DNA of 64,000 nt from Candidatus Bathyarchaeota archaeon (GCA_018396695.1 JAGTQU010000006.1:4137-68136), one strand, 5' to 3'; shown: positions 27,455 through 36,869, counted from the stretch's first letter. Numbers and translations: made by a program. Notes: generated by a model not told the origin, from the sequence alone.

Positions 27455-28159
27455 ATGCTTTCACCTAGAGACTATGATGAGGCAATCACTATATTTTCTC
27501 CAGAGGGGAGACTATACCAAGTCGAGTACGCTATAGAACTAGTGAAGAGGGGCGCACCGATCTTAGGGATTTCATCCTGTGAAGGGGTAGTCTTAGCTGC
27601 TAGCGAGCGTTTAGAGCGCCCATTACAGGATCCTAAGTATAACTGGAAGATATTTCAACTGGATGAGCATATGGGTGTGGCTATTGCTGGTCTAAGCTCG
27701 GATGCTCGTGTCCTCATAGAGCAGGCTAGGATATTTTGTCAGCAGAACAGGATGATCTATGATGAGTCGGCGAGTGTTGAATCAATCGCAAAATTAGTAG
27801 GTGATCAAGCTCAAATATATACTCAATATGCTGGTGTCCGCCCTTTCGGAGTAAGTTTGATTATAGGAGGGGTTGATCAAAGCGGGTCAAGGGTGATGGC
27901 TACTGATCCAAGCGGTTCATATAGGGTATTCAAGGCGATCGCGATAGGTAGAAAAAGCGACGAGGCTAATAAGCTTCTAGATGAAAGGTATCATGATGAT
28001 ATAACGCTTAAGGATTCGATAAAACTCGCCTTCGAGACTATTGGTTTAGCCTCTGAGGAGAAAGAGCCTCTAAAAAACATCAAAGTCGCTGTAATTCCGT
28101 CGAAAAATCCTATATTTAGAAGGCTATCCTTCGCCGAAGTTGAGGAGTATCTTAAATAA
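27455..28159 (+). CDS. psmA: Proteasome subunit alpha
   Basis: The 234-aa protein begins with YDEAITIFSPEGRLYQVEYA, the alpha-subunit N-terminal gate helix (H0), and continues with the usual 20S fold (for example GVVLAASERLERPLQDP and RVFKAIAIGRKSDEAN). It forms the outer heptameric ring of the 20S core and docks PAN/Cdc48-type ATPases. Length is normal. The beta subunits are not in this window. The following mobA gene starts 38 bp downstream. Confidence 0.96.
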   Translation: MLSPRDYDEAITIFSPEGRLYQVEYAIELVKRGAPILGISSCEGVVLAASERLERPLQDPKYNWKIFQLDEHMGVAIAGLSSDARVLIEQARIFCQQNRMIYDESASVESIAKLVGDQAQIYTQYAGVRPFGVSLIIGGVDQSGSRVMATDPSGSYRVFKAIAIGRKSDEANKLLDERYHDDITLKDSIKLAFETIGLASEEKEPLKNIKVAVIPSKNPIFRRLSFAEVEEYLK

Positions 28160-28197
28160 TCTGAGAGCGTTATTTTAGCAAGATTTAACAATAGAAT

Positions 28198-28866
28198 ATG
28201 GGATGTTTTTTGGATTTCTCTCTCATCATCTTGGCTGGAGGTAGATCTAGGCGCATAGATGAAGATAAAGGTTTAAAGATACTTGCAGGCGAACCACTTA
28301 TAAATCATGTTATGAGCAGATTCTCAAATTTCGTGGATGAGATCATTGTCGTATTAAAATCGGAGATTCAAAAAAGAGCGTACAGTCAAGTTTTAGAAAA
28401 TGATGCTCGTCTTTTAATAGATTTAGATAAGGGAGAGTCCCCCCTCGTAGGCGCTTTAACAGGATTCAAAGAGTCGAATGCGGCTTACGCCTTTCTTACA
28501 GGATGTGACACGCCATTTATCTCCACCGCAGCTATCAGGCTTCTTTTGGAAAATGTTAGAGGATTTGATGCAGCAACTTTCCAGTGGCCTAATGGGTGGA
28601 TTGAACCGCTTACCGCAGCTTACAGGATTGAGCCTTCGATGAGATTGGCTAAGGCATATTATATGCAGGGCGAACTAAGACTTAGAAAGGTTCTAACCTC
28701 TTTGCCTAGATTAAAGATTCTACCGGTTAGTATGCTTCAAGATTTTGATCCAAACTTGCTCACCTTCTTCGACCTAGACACGCTTGAAGACTTTCAAAAG
28801 GCTGAAAAAATATTAAAGGGAGCGGAAGTCGCTCACTTTTCTAGTAGGAGATTCTCAAATATTTAG
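28198..28866 (+). CDS. mobA: Molybdenum cofactor guanylyltransferase MobA-like protein
   Basis: The 222-aa protein has the nucleotidyltransferase loop IILAGGRSRRIDEDKGLKIL (about residues 9-28), a metal-binding region FLTGCDTPFIS, and the usual MobA C-terminal WIEPLTAAYRIE stretch. It would add GMP to molybdopterin. Presence of a molybdo/tungsto-enzyme is supported by the AOR-like ferredoxin gene at the left end. It converges with the Hsp20 gene with a four-base overlap. Confidence 0.88.
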   Translation: MGCFLDFSLIILAGGRSRRIDEDKGLKILAGEPLINHVMSRFSNFVDEIIVVLKSEIQKRAYSQVLENDARLLIDLDKGESPLVGALTGFKESNAAYAFLTGCDTPFISTAAIRLLLENVRGFDAATFQWPNGWIEPLTAAYRIEPSMRLAKAYYMQGELRLRKVLTSLPRLKILPVSMLQDFDPNLLTFFDLDTLEDFQKAEKILKGAEVAHFSSRRFSNI

Positions 28867-29336
28867 ACTTCGACTTCATTAATCTTCTTTAATTTTATGG
28901 TTAATATGCCATTCTTGAGTTCTGTCTTGCCATCTTCCTTGTACAGTGTTTTCTGAGGTATCGGGATGGTTGCATAGAATTGCTTGGCTTCTATTACCAT
29001 GTCATTCTCTTTCTTTTCGATTTTTATATCCTCTTTCTCGACTCCCGGCAGTTCGACAATGATCTGAATTTCGTCACTTGTTTCTATGATATCGTATAGA
29101 GGTTCCCTCCTGTTTCGATTCGATGAATCAGGGTTTATTTTCAATGGTTCATTTGGACTCGTTATTTTGAAGAATCCTCTAGCAATGAATCCTTCAACCC
29201 CTTCTTTTTGGATTGGTTCTACGCTCCATTCCCCTTCAAGCTCATCGTTTTTTAGTATTTCATCAAAGCTTCTGAAGAATTCTTCAGAGAGTCCGCTTAA
29301 TCTCTCAATCTCTTTGAAAAGTTCATCAAAGTTCAT
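28863..29336 (-). CDS. Small heat-shock protein, Hsp20/alpha-crystallin family
   Basis: The 157-aa protein has an N-terminal acidic arm and a C-terminal alpha-crystallin domain (YDIIETSDEIQIIVELPGVE through GILTIKLKKINEVEV) containing the family ELPGV strand. It forms oligomers that hold unfolded proteins. It overlaps the preceding ArsR-like regulator gene by four bases (minus strand), so the two form one operon under the operator at 29760-29802. Confidence 0.92.
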   Translation of the reverse strand: MNFDELFKEIERLSGLSEEFFRSFDEILKNDELEGEWSVEPIQKEGVEGFIARGFFKITSPNEPLKINPDSSNRNRREPLYDIIETSDEIQIIVELPGVEKEDIKIEKKENDMVIEAKQFYATIPIPQKTLYKEDGKTELKNGILTIKLKKINEVEV

Positions 29337-29749
29337 TCTTCCATCACCTCCATTTTTCTTAAGGTATCTTCCATCTTTCGAAGCAGAATGCTGGTCATCA
29401 TAAACTGGATCTCCCCCATTCTGGTCAGTTTATATTTGCCTTTGTCATCTTTCTTGATGATTCCAACCCTCTGTAGTTTTCTTGTCCCCTCGGATACTAT
29501 TTTAGGATTCATATCAAGTTCGTGCATTAGTTCTGTGAAAGCCTTGCAACGATCAGATGCTTCGAAGAAGGCTCTCATCATCTTGATGCGGCTAGCGTTC
29601 GAATATATATCGAATAATCCACTTATTTTTTCTAGCTCGTCATCGAGTCTATTCAGTTCCATGTTGAGCTCTTCAAAGTTCCAATCGTCTGCAGATAGGG
29701 GGATTTCGAGTAGGATTCTATCATCTTCAACCAACATTAGCTTCAACAT
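29333..29749 (-). CDS. ArsR-like winged-helix repressor of the heat-shock operon
   Basis: The 138-aa protein has a central winged helix (IYSNASRIKMMRAFFEASD, then ELMHELDMNPKIVSEGTRKL) followed by a basic, helical C-terminal tail. Together with the Hsp20 gene it resembles the Phr-type repressor pairs of Thermococcales in organisation, though homology to Phr itself is not established. The ATG at 29749 is preferred over the GTG at 29758 because GGTGA sits five bases before it. Three identical-core palindromes (29760-29802) overlap its transcription start, so autorepression is likely. Confidence 0.85.
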   Translation of the reverse strand: MLKLMLVEDDRILLEIPLSADDWNFEELNMELNRLDDELEKISGLFDIYSNASRIKMMRAFFEASDRCKAFTELMHELDMNPKIVSEGTRKLQRVGIIKKDDKGKYKLTRMGEIQFMMTSILLRKMEDTLRKMEVMEE

Positions 29750-29759
29750 GGTGCTCACC

Positions 29760-29802
29760 TTACCATTAGGTAAGTTACCAAATGGTAATTACCAAAAGGT
29801 AT
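29760..29802 (-). promoter_or_regulatory. Triple palindromic operator of the ArsR-Hsp20 operon
   Basis: Three 14-bp sites share the core TTACC-N4-GGTA(A/T): TTACCATTAGGTAA (29760-29773), TTACCAAATGGTAA (29775-29788) and TTACCAAAAGGTAT (29789-29802). Each is a dyad. They run back to back from just below the TATA box (TTTATAAA at 29802-29809, minus strand) to the Shine-Dalgarno region. A protein bound here would block RNA polymerase. The ArsR-like protein is the obvious candidate. Confidence 0.88.
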
Positions 29803-29809
29803 TTATAAA
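29802..29809 (-). promoter_or_regulatory. TATA box of the ArsR-Hsp20 operon
   Basis: TTTATAAA on the minus strand lies about 55 nt before the regulator ATG. The predicted transcription start, about 25 nt downstream, falls inside the middle operator palindrome. Confidence 0.75.
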
Positions 29810-29875
29810 CTTTGCGGCTAAAACCGAAACATATAATTTATCTTTAGTGCAGGAATAATAACAGGAGGATCAGGA

Positions 29876-30178
29876 ATGCCTGGGAAAAAGAGCGTCAGCA
29901 AAGTTGAAAAAAGGCAGACAGTAAAGGAAAAGACTGCTAAAAAAGAAGCCAAGTTTGAGAAGACTATTGGAGCTTTAGACCTCCCTAATGTAAATGAAAG
30001 CGAGTTAATGAACCATCTAAGCAAGATAAAGGCGATAACGCCTGCAGAGCTTGCAATACAATTCAACATTAAAGTAAGCTCAGCTAAGAAGTTGCTAGAG
30101 ACTCTGAAGGAAAATCAGATAATCAGTCTAGTGGCGAAAAGCCATAATTTGAAGGTATACGCGCTCAAGCAGAGTTGA
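29876..30178 (+). CDS. rps25e: 30S ribosomal protein eS25
   Basis: The 100-aa protein has a lysine-rich N-terminus followed by the eS25 winged-helix core (NHLSKIKAITPAELAIQFNI, then SSAKKLLETLKENQIIS). eS25 is found in TACK archaea and eukaryotes, so it helps place this genome. AGGAGG lies ten bases before the ATG. It is divergent from the heat-shock operon. Confidence 0.9.
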   Translation: MPGKKSVSKVEKRQTVKEKTAKKEAKFEKTIGALDLPNVNESELMNHLSKIKAITPAELAIQFNIKVSSAKKLLETLKENQIISLVAKSHNLKVYALKQS

Positions 30179-30548
30179 TTCTATATATTCTAATCGGTGT
30201 CCCGCTTTTAATATCGATTATGTGATCAAGATTATTCTTTATTTTCCCAATTCTATTTACAGGACTTTGAGTAGAAACCGGTGCATAATATAAGCAAACA
30301 GCGTCCCCTCTCGGCCAATAGGAGATCGTGCCAGCCTCCACTTTTTTAACCGATTTCTCTTCTCCTCTCTTGATGCCAATGATGATGGAGACTCCTCCAT
30401 TTATTGGATGCGCACGACCCTCAATAGGTAGCATTCGAAGTAGTCTATCAACCGTTAAGGGTGCATAGATCCTGACAAGTTCCCCTTCAGCTTCCCCTAC
30501 CCCCTCAACTTTTATCTTTATAGGTATTTTCGAGAGAACATCGCTCAA
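30165..30548 (-). CDS. Cyclophilin-like fold protein (TM1367-type)
   Basis: The 127-aa protein begins IPIKIKVEGVGEAEGELVRI and includes TISYWPRGDAVCLYYAPVST and a C-terminal IDIKSGTPIRIYRI. These are features of the small cyclophilin-like TM1367 family, which lacks proven isomerase activity. The gene starts four bases after the upstream RimK-like ligase gene, so the two are co-transcribed. The role is unknown. Its 3' end converges with eS25 by 14 bp. Confidence 0.7.
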   Translation of the reverse strand: MSDVLSKIPIKIKVEGVGEAEGELVRIYAPLTVDRLLRMLPIEGRAHPINGGVSIIIGIKRGEEKSVKKVEAGTISYWPRGDAVCLYYAPVSTQSPVNRIGKIKNNLDHIIDIKSGTPIRIYRINSA

Positions 30549-30551
30549 ATT

Positions 30552-31433
30552 TCAAATCCCCAGAGACTCTGTAGTGTATCTGATGATTTTCTCCGCGATA
30601 TCTACTCCTGTCGACTCTTTTAGGGCTTGCCATCCTGGAGAGCCATTAACCTCTAGTATTATCGGGCCCTCATCAGATTCTATGATGTCAACTCCCGCAT
30701 AGTCTAGACCCAACACATTCGTAGCTCTAATCGCTAGCTTAATATACTCTTGGGGAACAGGCTTTTTTTTCATAGTTCCCCCTTGAGCTACATTAGTCTT
30801 CCACATCCCCGTGCAAGGATATTTGAAGACAGCTCCGACGGCTTCATCACCAATGATGAATACTCTAATATCCCGACCAGGGTTCTCAATGAACCTTTGA
30901 ATTAATATCGGCTGGCTTAACCTGTTTAGCATTTTCCAAGCATTATATGCTAGATCAGGGTCTTCAAACTTTATTGATCCTCTTCCCATTGAGCCTAGTA
31001 TCGGCTTATAAACGAATTCTCTAAGGTTCTTAGACCATTCATAGGCTTTATCAAGGTCTTCTGTTGTATAAGTTTCAACTGTGGGAAGCCCTGCTTTTGA
31101 TAACATACACTGTGTCGCGTATTTATCTCGCGCTCTTCTAAATGCGTAACATGAGTTCACAACTCTAATCCCTGAGAACTCCATATGCTCGATCATGCTT
31201 ATACGGCGAGTCAGCTGTTCGCATGAACCTGGACCAAAGCTCCTTACAAAACAGATATCTGTATCGGTAACATCCTCTCTCCCAAGCCAGAATCTAGACT
31301 CCTTTTTAGATACGAACGAGGATAGATCCGAAATTCTTCCAGCAGATACTTTATGGCCTAACTCTACAGCCTTGTCGGCAAGCTCTTTAGCATTTATGTT
31401 AAAAGTGTTACCATACAGGATCAGAATCTGCAC
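30552..31433 (-). CDS. RimK-family ATP-grasp alpha-L-glutamate ligase (MptN/LysX-like)
   Basis: The 293-aa protein has the ATP-grasp core: FRRARDKYATQCMLSKAGLP, then VYKPILGSMGRGSIKF, and the metal-binding end GPIILEVNGSPGWQALKE. RimK relatives in archaea include LysX (lysine synthesis), MptN (tetrahydromethanopterin glutamylation) and RimK proper. No LysW or lysine-pathway gene lies nearby, so MptN-like or unknown carboxylate-amine ligation is a reasonable call. It forms an operon with the cyclophilin-like gene. Confidence 0.82.
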   Translation of the reverse strand: MQILILYGNTFNINAKELADKAVELGHKVSAGRISDLSSFVSKKESRFWLGREDVTDTDICFVRSFGPGSCEQLTRRISMIEHMEFSGIRVVNSCYAFRRARDKYATQCMLSKAGLPTVETYTTEDLDKAYEWSKNLREFVYKPILGSMGRGSIKFEDPDLAYNAWKMLNRLSQPILIQRFIENPGRDIRVFIIGDEAVGAVFKYPCTGMWKTNVAQGGTMKKKPVPQEYIKLAIRATNVLGLDYAGVDIIESDEGPIILEVNGSPGWQALKESTGVDIAEKIIRYTTESLGI

Positions 31434-31631
31434 CTAAGAACCCTCGAATAATACTGGATATATTCGAGAATAAAAACGATTACCATACTTGAATAATCTT
31501 TAGACTTATCAATCCAATAAAAAGGTGAGTACCCGCAGAAAAGACGATTTTAATTTAAAGAAATCTTAACGAATACAATGTTTCGAATAATAATCAATAT
31601 TTAGATATTAATGTGAAAAAATATTGTACTT

Positions 31632-33254
31632 TTAAATAGGCTTCAGCATGCCCCTCTTCTTATCAAAACAGGACTTCACAAGCCCGTAGTAGGGAGGAGA
31701 AGGTGACCAAGGTCTGCTCTTAAACTCTGGGTGGAATTGAGTAGCTAAGAAAAAGTAGTTGTCAGGGAGTTCAAGAATCTCCTTCATACCTCCCTCGGCA
31801 CTCCAGCCTGAAAATACTGCTCCTGCATCTTCCAATCGATCCCAGTAATCCGGGTTCACTTCCCATCTATGCCTATGCCTCTCACGGATCAACTCGGAAC
31901 CGTATAATTTGTAAGCCAAAGTATTTTTCTTTACTACCACAGGTCGAGAACCTAGTCTCATGGTTCCGCCTAGCTCTCCTACTCTTCTTTGTTCAGGAAG
32001 AAGATCTACAACTGCATGAGGCGTATCTGGGTCACACTCTGTAGAATGGGCGCCCTTCAATCCTAACAAGTTCCTAGCAATCTCTACTATGCTTAGCTGA
32101 AAACCATAGCAAATCCCGAGGAAAGGTACATCATGGGTTCTGCAATACTCGATCGTCCTAATCTTTCCCTCGGCGCCTCTCTGCCCGAATCCGCCAGGCA
32201 CTAGAACTCCATCAAAATTACGTATTGTTTCTGTGACTCCCGATTTTTCAAACGTTTCCGTCTCTATCCAACTGATGTTTACTTTACATCCTGAGGCTGC
32301 TCCAGCATGCTTTAAAGCCTCGTTTACGCTCACGTAACAGTCCGCGAGTTCAGCATATTTGCCGCAGATCGCTATATTGACGGCTTCCTTCGCGTCATGG
32401 AAACGATTTACAACTTTCTCCCACTGAGACCAGTCTGCCTTAGACCCCTTGAGTTGAAGATACTCGATGATTAGATCTCCCATTCCTTCTCTCTCAAGGG
32501 CTAGGGGGAGTTCGTAGATGGGGTCAACGTTTACGGATGTGAAGACTGCCCTCTCTTCAACATTAGAGTAGAGTGCAATTTTTTTCTTCTGCTCTTCTGG
32601 GAGGCGTCCCCATTCGCATCTGGCTACAATTATGTCAGGCTGGAGGCCTATCGCTCTAAGCTCTTTAACACTATGTTGTGTTGGCTTCGTTTTTGGCTCT
32701 CCAACAGCCTTCAGAACCGGGACTAGAGTCACGTGAACCAGTAGGGTTTCGCCTCTATGCTCTTCAAGTCGCATTTGTCGAAATGCTTCGAGGAATGGTA
32801 AGCCTTCAATATCTCCGACTGTTCCTCCGCACTCGACTAGAAGAATCTCGGCGCCCGTATATTTTACCACTTGCCTAAGCTTATGTTTAATCTCATCTGT
32901 GATGTGAGGGATTATCTGAACACATTGTCCGAGGTATCCTCCCTCCCGCTCCTTCTTTATCACATGTTGATAAACTTGACCTGATGTGATGTTATTCAAT
33001 CTTGTAAGTTCGATTCCAAGGAAGCGTTCATATGCTCCGAGATCCATATCTGCTTCATACCCGTCATCGAGCACAAAGACTTCACCATGAATATACGGGT
33101 TCATCGTTCCAGCATCTACATTCAAATACGGATCACATTTTACTACACTGACCTTTAATCCCCTAACTTGAAGCATTTTTCCAATCGAGCAGGTTACCAT
33201 CCCCTTACCTAACCCGCTCAACACTCCTCCAGTAATGAAGATGAACTTCGTCAA
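31632..33254 (-). CDS. pyrG: CTP synthase
   Basis: The 540-aa protein has the synthase domain ([20 protein letters not shown] at the N-terminus, then [20 protein letters not shown]) and a glutamine amidotransferase domain with the nucleophile Cys in [10 protein letters not shown] and His/Glu in [11 protein letters not shown]. It converts UTP to CTP using glutamine. Length is normal for the family. The gene is isolated, with 198 bp of A/T-rich sequence downstream before the RimK-like gene. Confidence 0.97.
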   Translation of the reverse strand: MTKFIFITGGVLSGLGKGMVTCSIGKMLQVRGLKVSVVKCDPYLNVDAGTMNPYIHGEVFVLDDGYEADMDLGAYERFLGIELTRLNNITSGQVYQHVIKKEREGGYLGQCVQIIPHITDEIKHKLRQVVKYTGAEILLVECGGTVGDIEGLPFLEAFRQMRLEEHRGETLLVHVTLVPVLKAVGEPKTKPTQHSVKELRAIGLQPDIIVARCEWGRLPEEQKKKIALYSNVEERAVFTSVNVDPIYELPLALEREGMGDLIIEYLQLKGSKADWSQWEKVVNRFHDAKEAVNIAICGKYAELADCYVSVNEALKHAGAASGCKVNISWIETETFEKSGVTETIRNFDGVLVPGGFGQRGAEGKIRTIEYCRTHDVPFLGICYGFQLSIVEIARNLLGLKGAHSTECDPDTPHAVVDLLPEQRRVGELGGTMRLGSRPVVVKKNTLAYKLYGSELIRERHRHRWEVNPDYWDRLEDAGAVFSGWSAEGGMKEILELPDNYFFLATQFHPEFKSRPWSPSPPYYGLVKSCFDKKRGMLKPI

Positions 33255-33325
33255 TAGGAGCCCTACCTATCATAATAATAAACGGTTTACTCTGCTTCTA
33301 AGCTATAAAGTCTTTGTTTATAACT

Positions 33326-34555
33326 TCAACTACCGATAAGCTTAGTTTTATTGAGGAAATCTAGCAGTATGGGCATAAGATCCATGCCCTTGATCCTTCC
33401 TAACCCTCCAGCGGCACATGACCTTTCTGAGAATAAGGCTACAGAGTCTGATCTAACTTCAGGACCACATATTGCTACAGGAACGGGATCGCCTCTATGA
33501 TCTTTAGCAGTGCAACTGGTAGTGTGATCTGCTGTTACGGCAAGATAGGTTTCATCAAGATCAATATGGTCTAAAAGGTGTCCAATCATCTTGTCAATAT
33601 TTTCGATGATTTTAACTTTCAAGCGAGGGTTCCCATCGTGGCTCGCATTATCTGTTCCCTTAACATGGAGGTAGACTAAATCATAATCTGGTAGAATCTG
33701 CTCAACTGTTTTAGCCTTTGAGATAGTATCCGTGTTGATGCTTCCCGTCCCGCCTGGGGCATCATAAACGTCGAATCCCGCATATCTACAGACACCTCGC
33801 ACCGTTGGTGTGGCCGATACACATCCACCCTTTATGCTGAAGAGTTCACGCATAGATTTTATGGCTGGGGGCTCCCCTGCGCCTCTGAGAAGGATCCCGT
33901 TAGCGCGGGGGAGGCCTCTTCCAGCTCGTTCACGATTGACTGGATGTTTCTCCATCAGATCCGCTAATTCCTCAGAGAGTTTGTTAACGATGAAGGCGGT
34001 TCTTTCAGCCTCCTCAGAGGAGTCTAAAGGCGTAGATTTTAACACTTTTACTTTGTCTTTATGCGGGTCAGTATCTGAAACTTTCCAACTGAGTCCTCTC
34101 CCGCGTAAGACTACGACAAGCCTATGTTCAAGCGTAGGCATAACTGTTACCGATATTTCTGGATGAGATGGGAGGTGCACCTCTGAGAGATAATCCTTGA
34201 ATATTGTTCCGTCTATTCTGCCGGCCCTTCGGTCGATCACTATGCCCTCTTCTATGTATGCAAAGTTACCTCGAAACGCAACATCGCCTTCATTGACTGG
34301 AATGTTAGCTCCAAAAGCTTCTAATGCTCCTCTCCCCCTATAGCTTTTAATCGGATCATAACCAAGTAGAGCAATGTTAGCTATGTCACTGCCAGGTGGA
34401 ATCCCTGGAGATATTATATCCATTATCCCGCAGACGCCTGCTCTTGCGACCTTATCCAAGTTCGGCGTCTCGGCGATTTCTAGCGGTGTTTTCCCGTCTA
34501 ATTCTTTTAAAGGTCTATCAGACATCCCGTCTCCGACGACTAAAATGGCCTTCAT
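33326..34555 (-). CDS. apgM: 2,3-bisphosphoglycerate-independent phosphoglycerate mutase (archaeal)
   Basis: The 409-aa protein begins ILVVGDGMSDRPLKELDGKT, then PGSDIANIALLGYDP with the metal-binding serine, and later VTADHTTSCTAKDHRGD. This is the archaeal iPGM of the alkaline phosphatase superfamily, interconverting 3- and 2-phosphoglycerate. I start it at the ATG at 34555; the frame extends upstream to 34651 but homologues begin at this Met. It is divergent from proS. Confidence 0.93.
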   Translation of the reverse strand: MKAILVVGDGMSDRPLKELDGKTPLEIAETPNLDKVARAGVCGIMDIISPGIPPGSDIANIALLGYDPIKSYRGRGALEAFGANIPVNEGDVAFRGNFAYIEEGIVIDRRAGRIDGTIFKDYLSEVHLPSHPEISVTVMPTLEHRLVVVLRGRGLSWKVSDTDPHKDKVKVLKSTPLDSSEEAERTAFIVNKLSEELADLMEKHPVNRERAGRGLPRANGILLRGAGEPPAIKSMRELFSIKGGCVSATPTVRGVCRYAGFDVYDAPGGTGSINTDTISKAKTVEQILPDYDLVYLHVKGTDNASHDGNPRLKVKIIENIDKMIGHLLDHIDLDETYLAVTADHTTSCTAKDHRGDPVPVAICGPEVRSDSVALFSERSCAAGGLGRIKGMDLMPILLDFLNKTKLIGS

Positions 34556-34717
34556 GATCTCAATTCTTCTAAACCTTATGCTTTTTAAAATAAGTGTTAT
34601 GAGGCTGAGGCGCTCGAAATCACAATTTCGAGCATCTACAAACTTTTGCAACTAATCTTAAAAATGATTGATCTAAAATTTTAAACATTAGACATTTAAC
34701 CAAGTTTACATAAGTTG

Positions 34718-36214
34718 ATGGGTATGACTGAGGATGAGACCTTTAGTGAACTAGGATCCGAGAAAAGAGAAGCGTTTAAAGAGAAAAATAAAGGCCTGAT
34801 ACCTAAATCAAGCTTCACAGATTGGTATGATAATGTGCTTCTTGAAGCTAAAATAGCTGATGACCGATATCCTGTGAAAGGGTTCACAGTATATATGGGC
34901 TGGGGGTTTAGTATAGCCAAAAAAATTATTCAGCTACTGGAAGATAAACTGGAGAAACATGGCCACGAACCTATGCAATTCCCTGTTGTAATACCTGAAG
35001 ATGTATTCCAGAAAGAGGCTGAACACATCGCGGGGTTCTCAGGAGAGGTCTTCTGGGTAACTCATGCAGGAGAAAACATTTTAGAGAGGAGGCTCCTCCT
35101 TAGACCTACTTCTGAAACAGCTATCTATCCTCTATTTAAAATCTGGATAAGATCTCATGCTGATCTGCCTTTGAAGATGCATCAGACTTGCAATGTTTAC
35201 CGTTACGAGACTAAGGCTACTCGACCATTATATCGCGGAAGGGAGTTTCTCTGGAATGAAGCCCATACAGCCCACGCAGATTATGAGGATTCTGAGAGAC
35301 AGGTAAAGGAAGGTGCAGAGATCTACAGTTATGTGTACGATCTCCTTGGACTAGGCTATCTGTTGCTCGAACGACCTAGCTTCGACAAGTTTGCAGGAGC
35401 AGTATATAGCATAGCCTTCGACGCTTGGAACCCTGATGGAAAAATAAATCAGATCGGAACCGTACACCAGCTTGGCCAAAACTTCTCCAAGGCTTTCGAG
35501 ATAACCTTCGAGGATAGGGAGGGAAAACAAGCGCTTGTATACACCACCTGTTATGGAATGGGGATTGGAAGAGTCCTCGCTGCGATTATATCGCAGCATG
35601 GAGACGACCATGGATTAGTCCTCCCCCCAATCATAGCACCTAAGCAGATAGTGATCATACCTGTCACGTATAAGGGTCATGAGGAAGCTGTTAACAAATA
35701 TGCTAAAAACGTATTGAAGCTTCTATACGAGGCGGGCTTTAGAGTAGTTCTCGATGATAGTGATTTGAGACCAGGAGAGAAGTATTATAAATGGGAGATG
35801 TTCGGTGTCCCCCTCAGGATAGAAGTCGGACCGAAAGAAGTTGATACAAAGGATGTAACCCTTGTTCGAAGAGACTCAATGGCTCGAAGCAAGGTTTCCA
35901 TCGGCGAATTAGTTGAAGCGGTGAACCGTCTCTTCCATGAAATCTACGAGAATATCAAAGATATGAGTTGGAAGCGGTTGAACGAGTTAATCGTCTACTC
36001 TGAAAGCCTAGAAGAATTGAAATCCCTTATGGAAAAGAGAAAAATCGGGAAGATAAACTGGTGTGGAGATCCAGACTGCGCTTTCAAAATCAAAGACAGC
36101 GTGGTAGGCGAGATAAGAGGAAGCCTCTGGAATAAATTCGAGGAGACTAAGGGTCCATGCATAGTTTGCGGTCAGCCAGCAAAAAAGGTTGTCTACGTTT
36201 CTCGAACCATTTGA
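34718..36214 (+). CDS. proS: Prolyl-tRNA synthetase (archaeal/eukaryotic type)
   Basis: The 498-aa class II synthetase shows SSFTDWYDNVLLEAKIADDR near the N-terminus, motif 2 around RYETKATRPLYRGREFLWNE, motif 3 around ARVLA-like GIGRVLAAIISQHGDDHGLV, an anticodon-binding domain and the C-terminal zinc-binding/Tyr-type tail (CGDPDCAFK, then PCIVCGQPAKKVVYV). Motif 3 reads GMGIGRVLA. It charges tRNA-Pro, and a tRNA-Pro gene is in this window. The start may be the TTG at 34715, ATG at 34718 or ATG at 34724. Confidence 0.95.
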   Translation: MGMTEDETFSELGSEKREAFKEKNKGLIPKSSFTDWYDNVLLEAKIADDRYPVKGFTVYMGWGFSIAKKIIQLLEDKLEKHGHEPMQFPVVIPEDVFQKEAEHIAGFSGEVFWVTHAGENILERRLLLRPTSETAIYPLFKIWIRSHADLPLKMHQTCNVYRYETKATRPLYRGREFLWNEAHTAHADYEDSERQVKEGAEIYSYVYDLLGLGYLLLERPSFDKFAGAVYSIAFDAWNPDGKINQIGTVHQLGQNFSKAFEITFEDREGKQALVYTTCYGMGIGRVLAAIISQHGDDHGLVLPPIIAPKQIVIIPVTYKGHEEAVNKYAKNVLKLLYEAGFRVVLDDSDLRPGEKYYKWEMFGVPLRIEVGPKEVDTKDVTLVRRDSMARSKVSIGELVEAVNRLFHEIYENIKDMSWKRLNELIVYSESLEELKSLMEKRKIGKINWCGDPDCAFKIKDSVVGEIRGSLWNKFEETKGPCIVCGQPAKKVVYVSRTI

Positions 36215-36279
36215 GGCTGATAAATCTAAGGTAGCTCAAGTTTAACGGTATACTCTATGCGGAAAGGTTTAACGCTATC

Positions 36280-36284
36280 GGAGG
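36280..36284 (+). promoter_or_regulatory. Shine-Dalgarno site that selects the CTG start of the HemK-like gene
   Basis: A perfect GGAGG sits nine bases before CTG 36294. No ATG, GTG or TTG lies in frame between the upstream stop (36270) and the catalytic domain. Confidence 0.7.
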
Positions 36285-36293
36285 ATTAAAGAG

Positions 36294-36869
36294 CTGGATC
36301 AAATCTACAAGCCTGATGAAGATTCTTTTCTGCTTCTCAAATATGTTGAGAGGCTTGTTGCAGGGTCGGTCTTGGATATGGGAACCGGCTCCGGTATACA
36401 AGCCATAGCCGCCGCTAGAAAGAGAGAGGTTCATGAGGTTACAGCTGTCGACATAAACCCAAATGCTATCGAAGAGGCTTTCAAGCGGTCGAAGCTGGAG
36501 GGCGTTTCAGGAAAAATAGAGTTCAAGGTTTCCAATCTTTTCGATGGTTTAGGTTGCAGGAAATTTGACTGGATCGTCTTCAATCCTCCTTATCTTCCAT
36601 CAGAGGGGACGGTGGATGAAACCTCATGGGTTGGAGGCGAATATGGATGCGAGTTGCTCCTCCGTTTCTTAGACGAAGCTTCCAAATATCTAAACCCGGA
36701 TGGAAGAATTTTACTAGTATATTCATCGCTCTCAGGGATGGATTTAGCGAAAATTAGAAAGAGGTATACGGTCACACTTCTCGAAGAGAAACCCTTATTC
36801 TTCGAGTCTCTCTATTGTATTATGCTTACTCCGATCAACCCATCTTCAGACCTAACAAAAATCCTGTGA
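36294..36869 (+). CDS. HemK/PrmC-related class I methyltransferase (probable CTG start)
   Basis: The methyltransferase has DMGTGSGIQAIAAA (motif I) and the catalytic FNPPYLPS (NPPY) motif used for N-methylation of glutamine, adenine or similar. The archaeal HemK-related group methylates release factor aRF1. The first ATG/GTG/TTG (36372) lies inside motif I, but the frame is open upstream and encodes DQIYKPDEDSFLLLKYVERL, the conserved N-terminus. GGAGG at 36280-36284 lies nine bases before a CTG at 36294, which is therefore the likely start (191 aa). It overlaps the convergent FUN14 gene by 35 bp. Confidence 0.82.
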   Translation: MDQIYKPDEDSFLLLKYVERLVAGSVLDMGTGSGIQAIAAARKREVHEVTAVDINPNAIEEAFKRSKLEGVSGKIEFKVSNLFDGLGCRKFDWIVFNPPYLPSEGTVDETSWVGGEYGCELLLRFLDEASKYLNPDGRILLVYSSLSGMDLAKIRKRYTVTLLEEKPLFFESLYCIMLTPINPSSDLTKIL

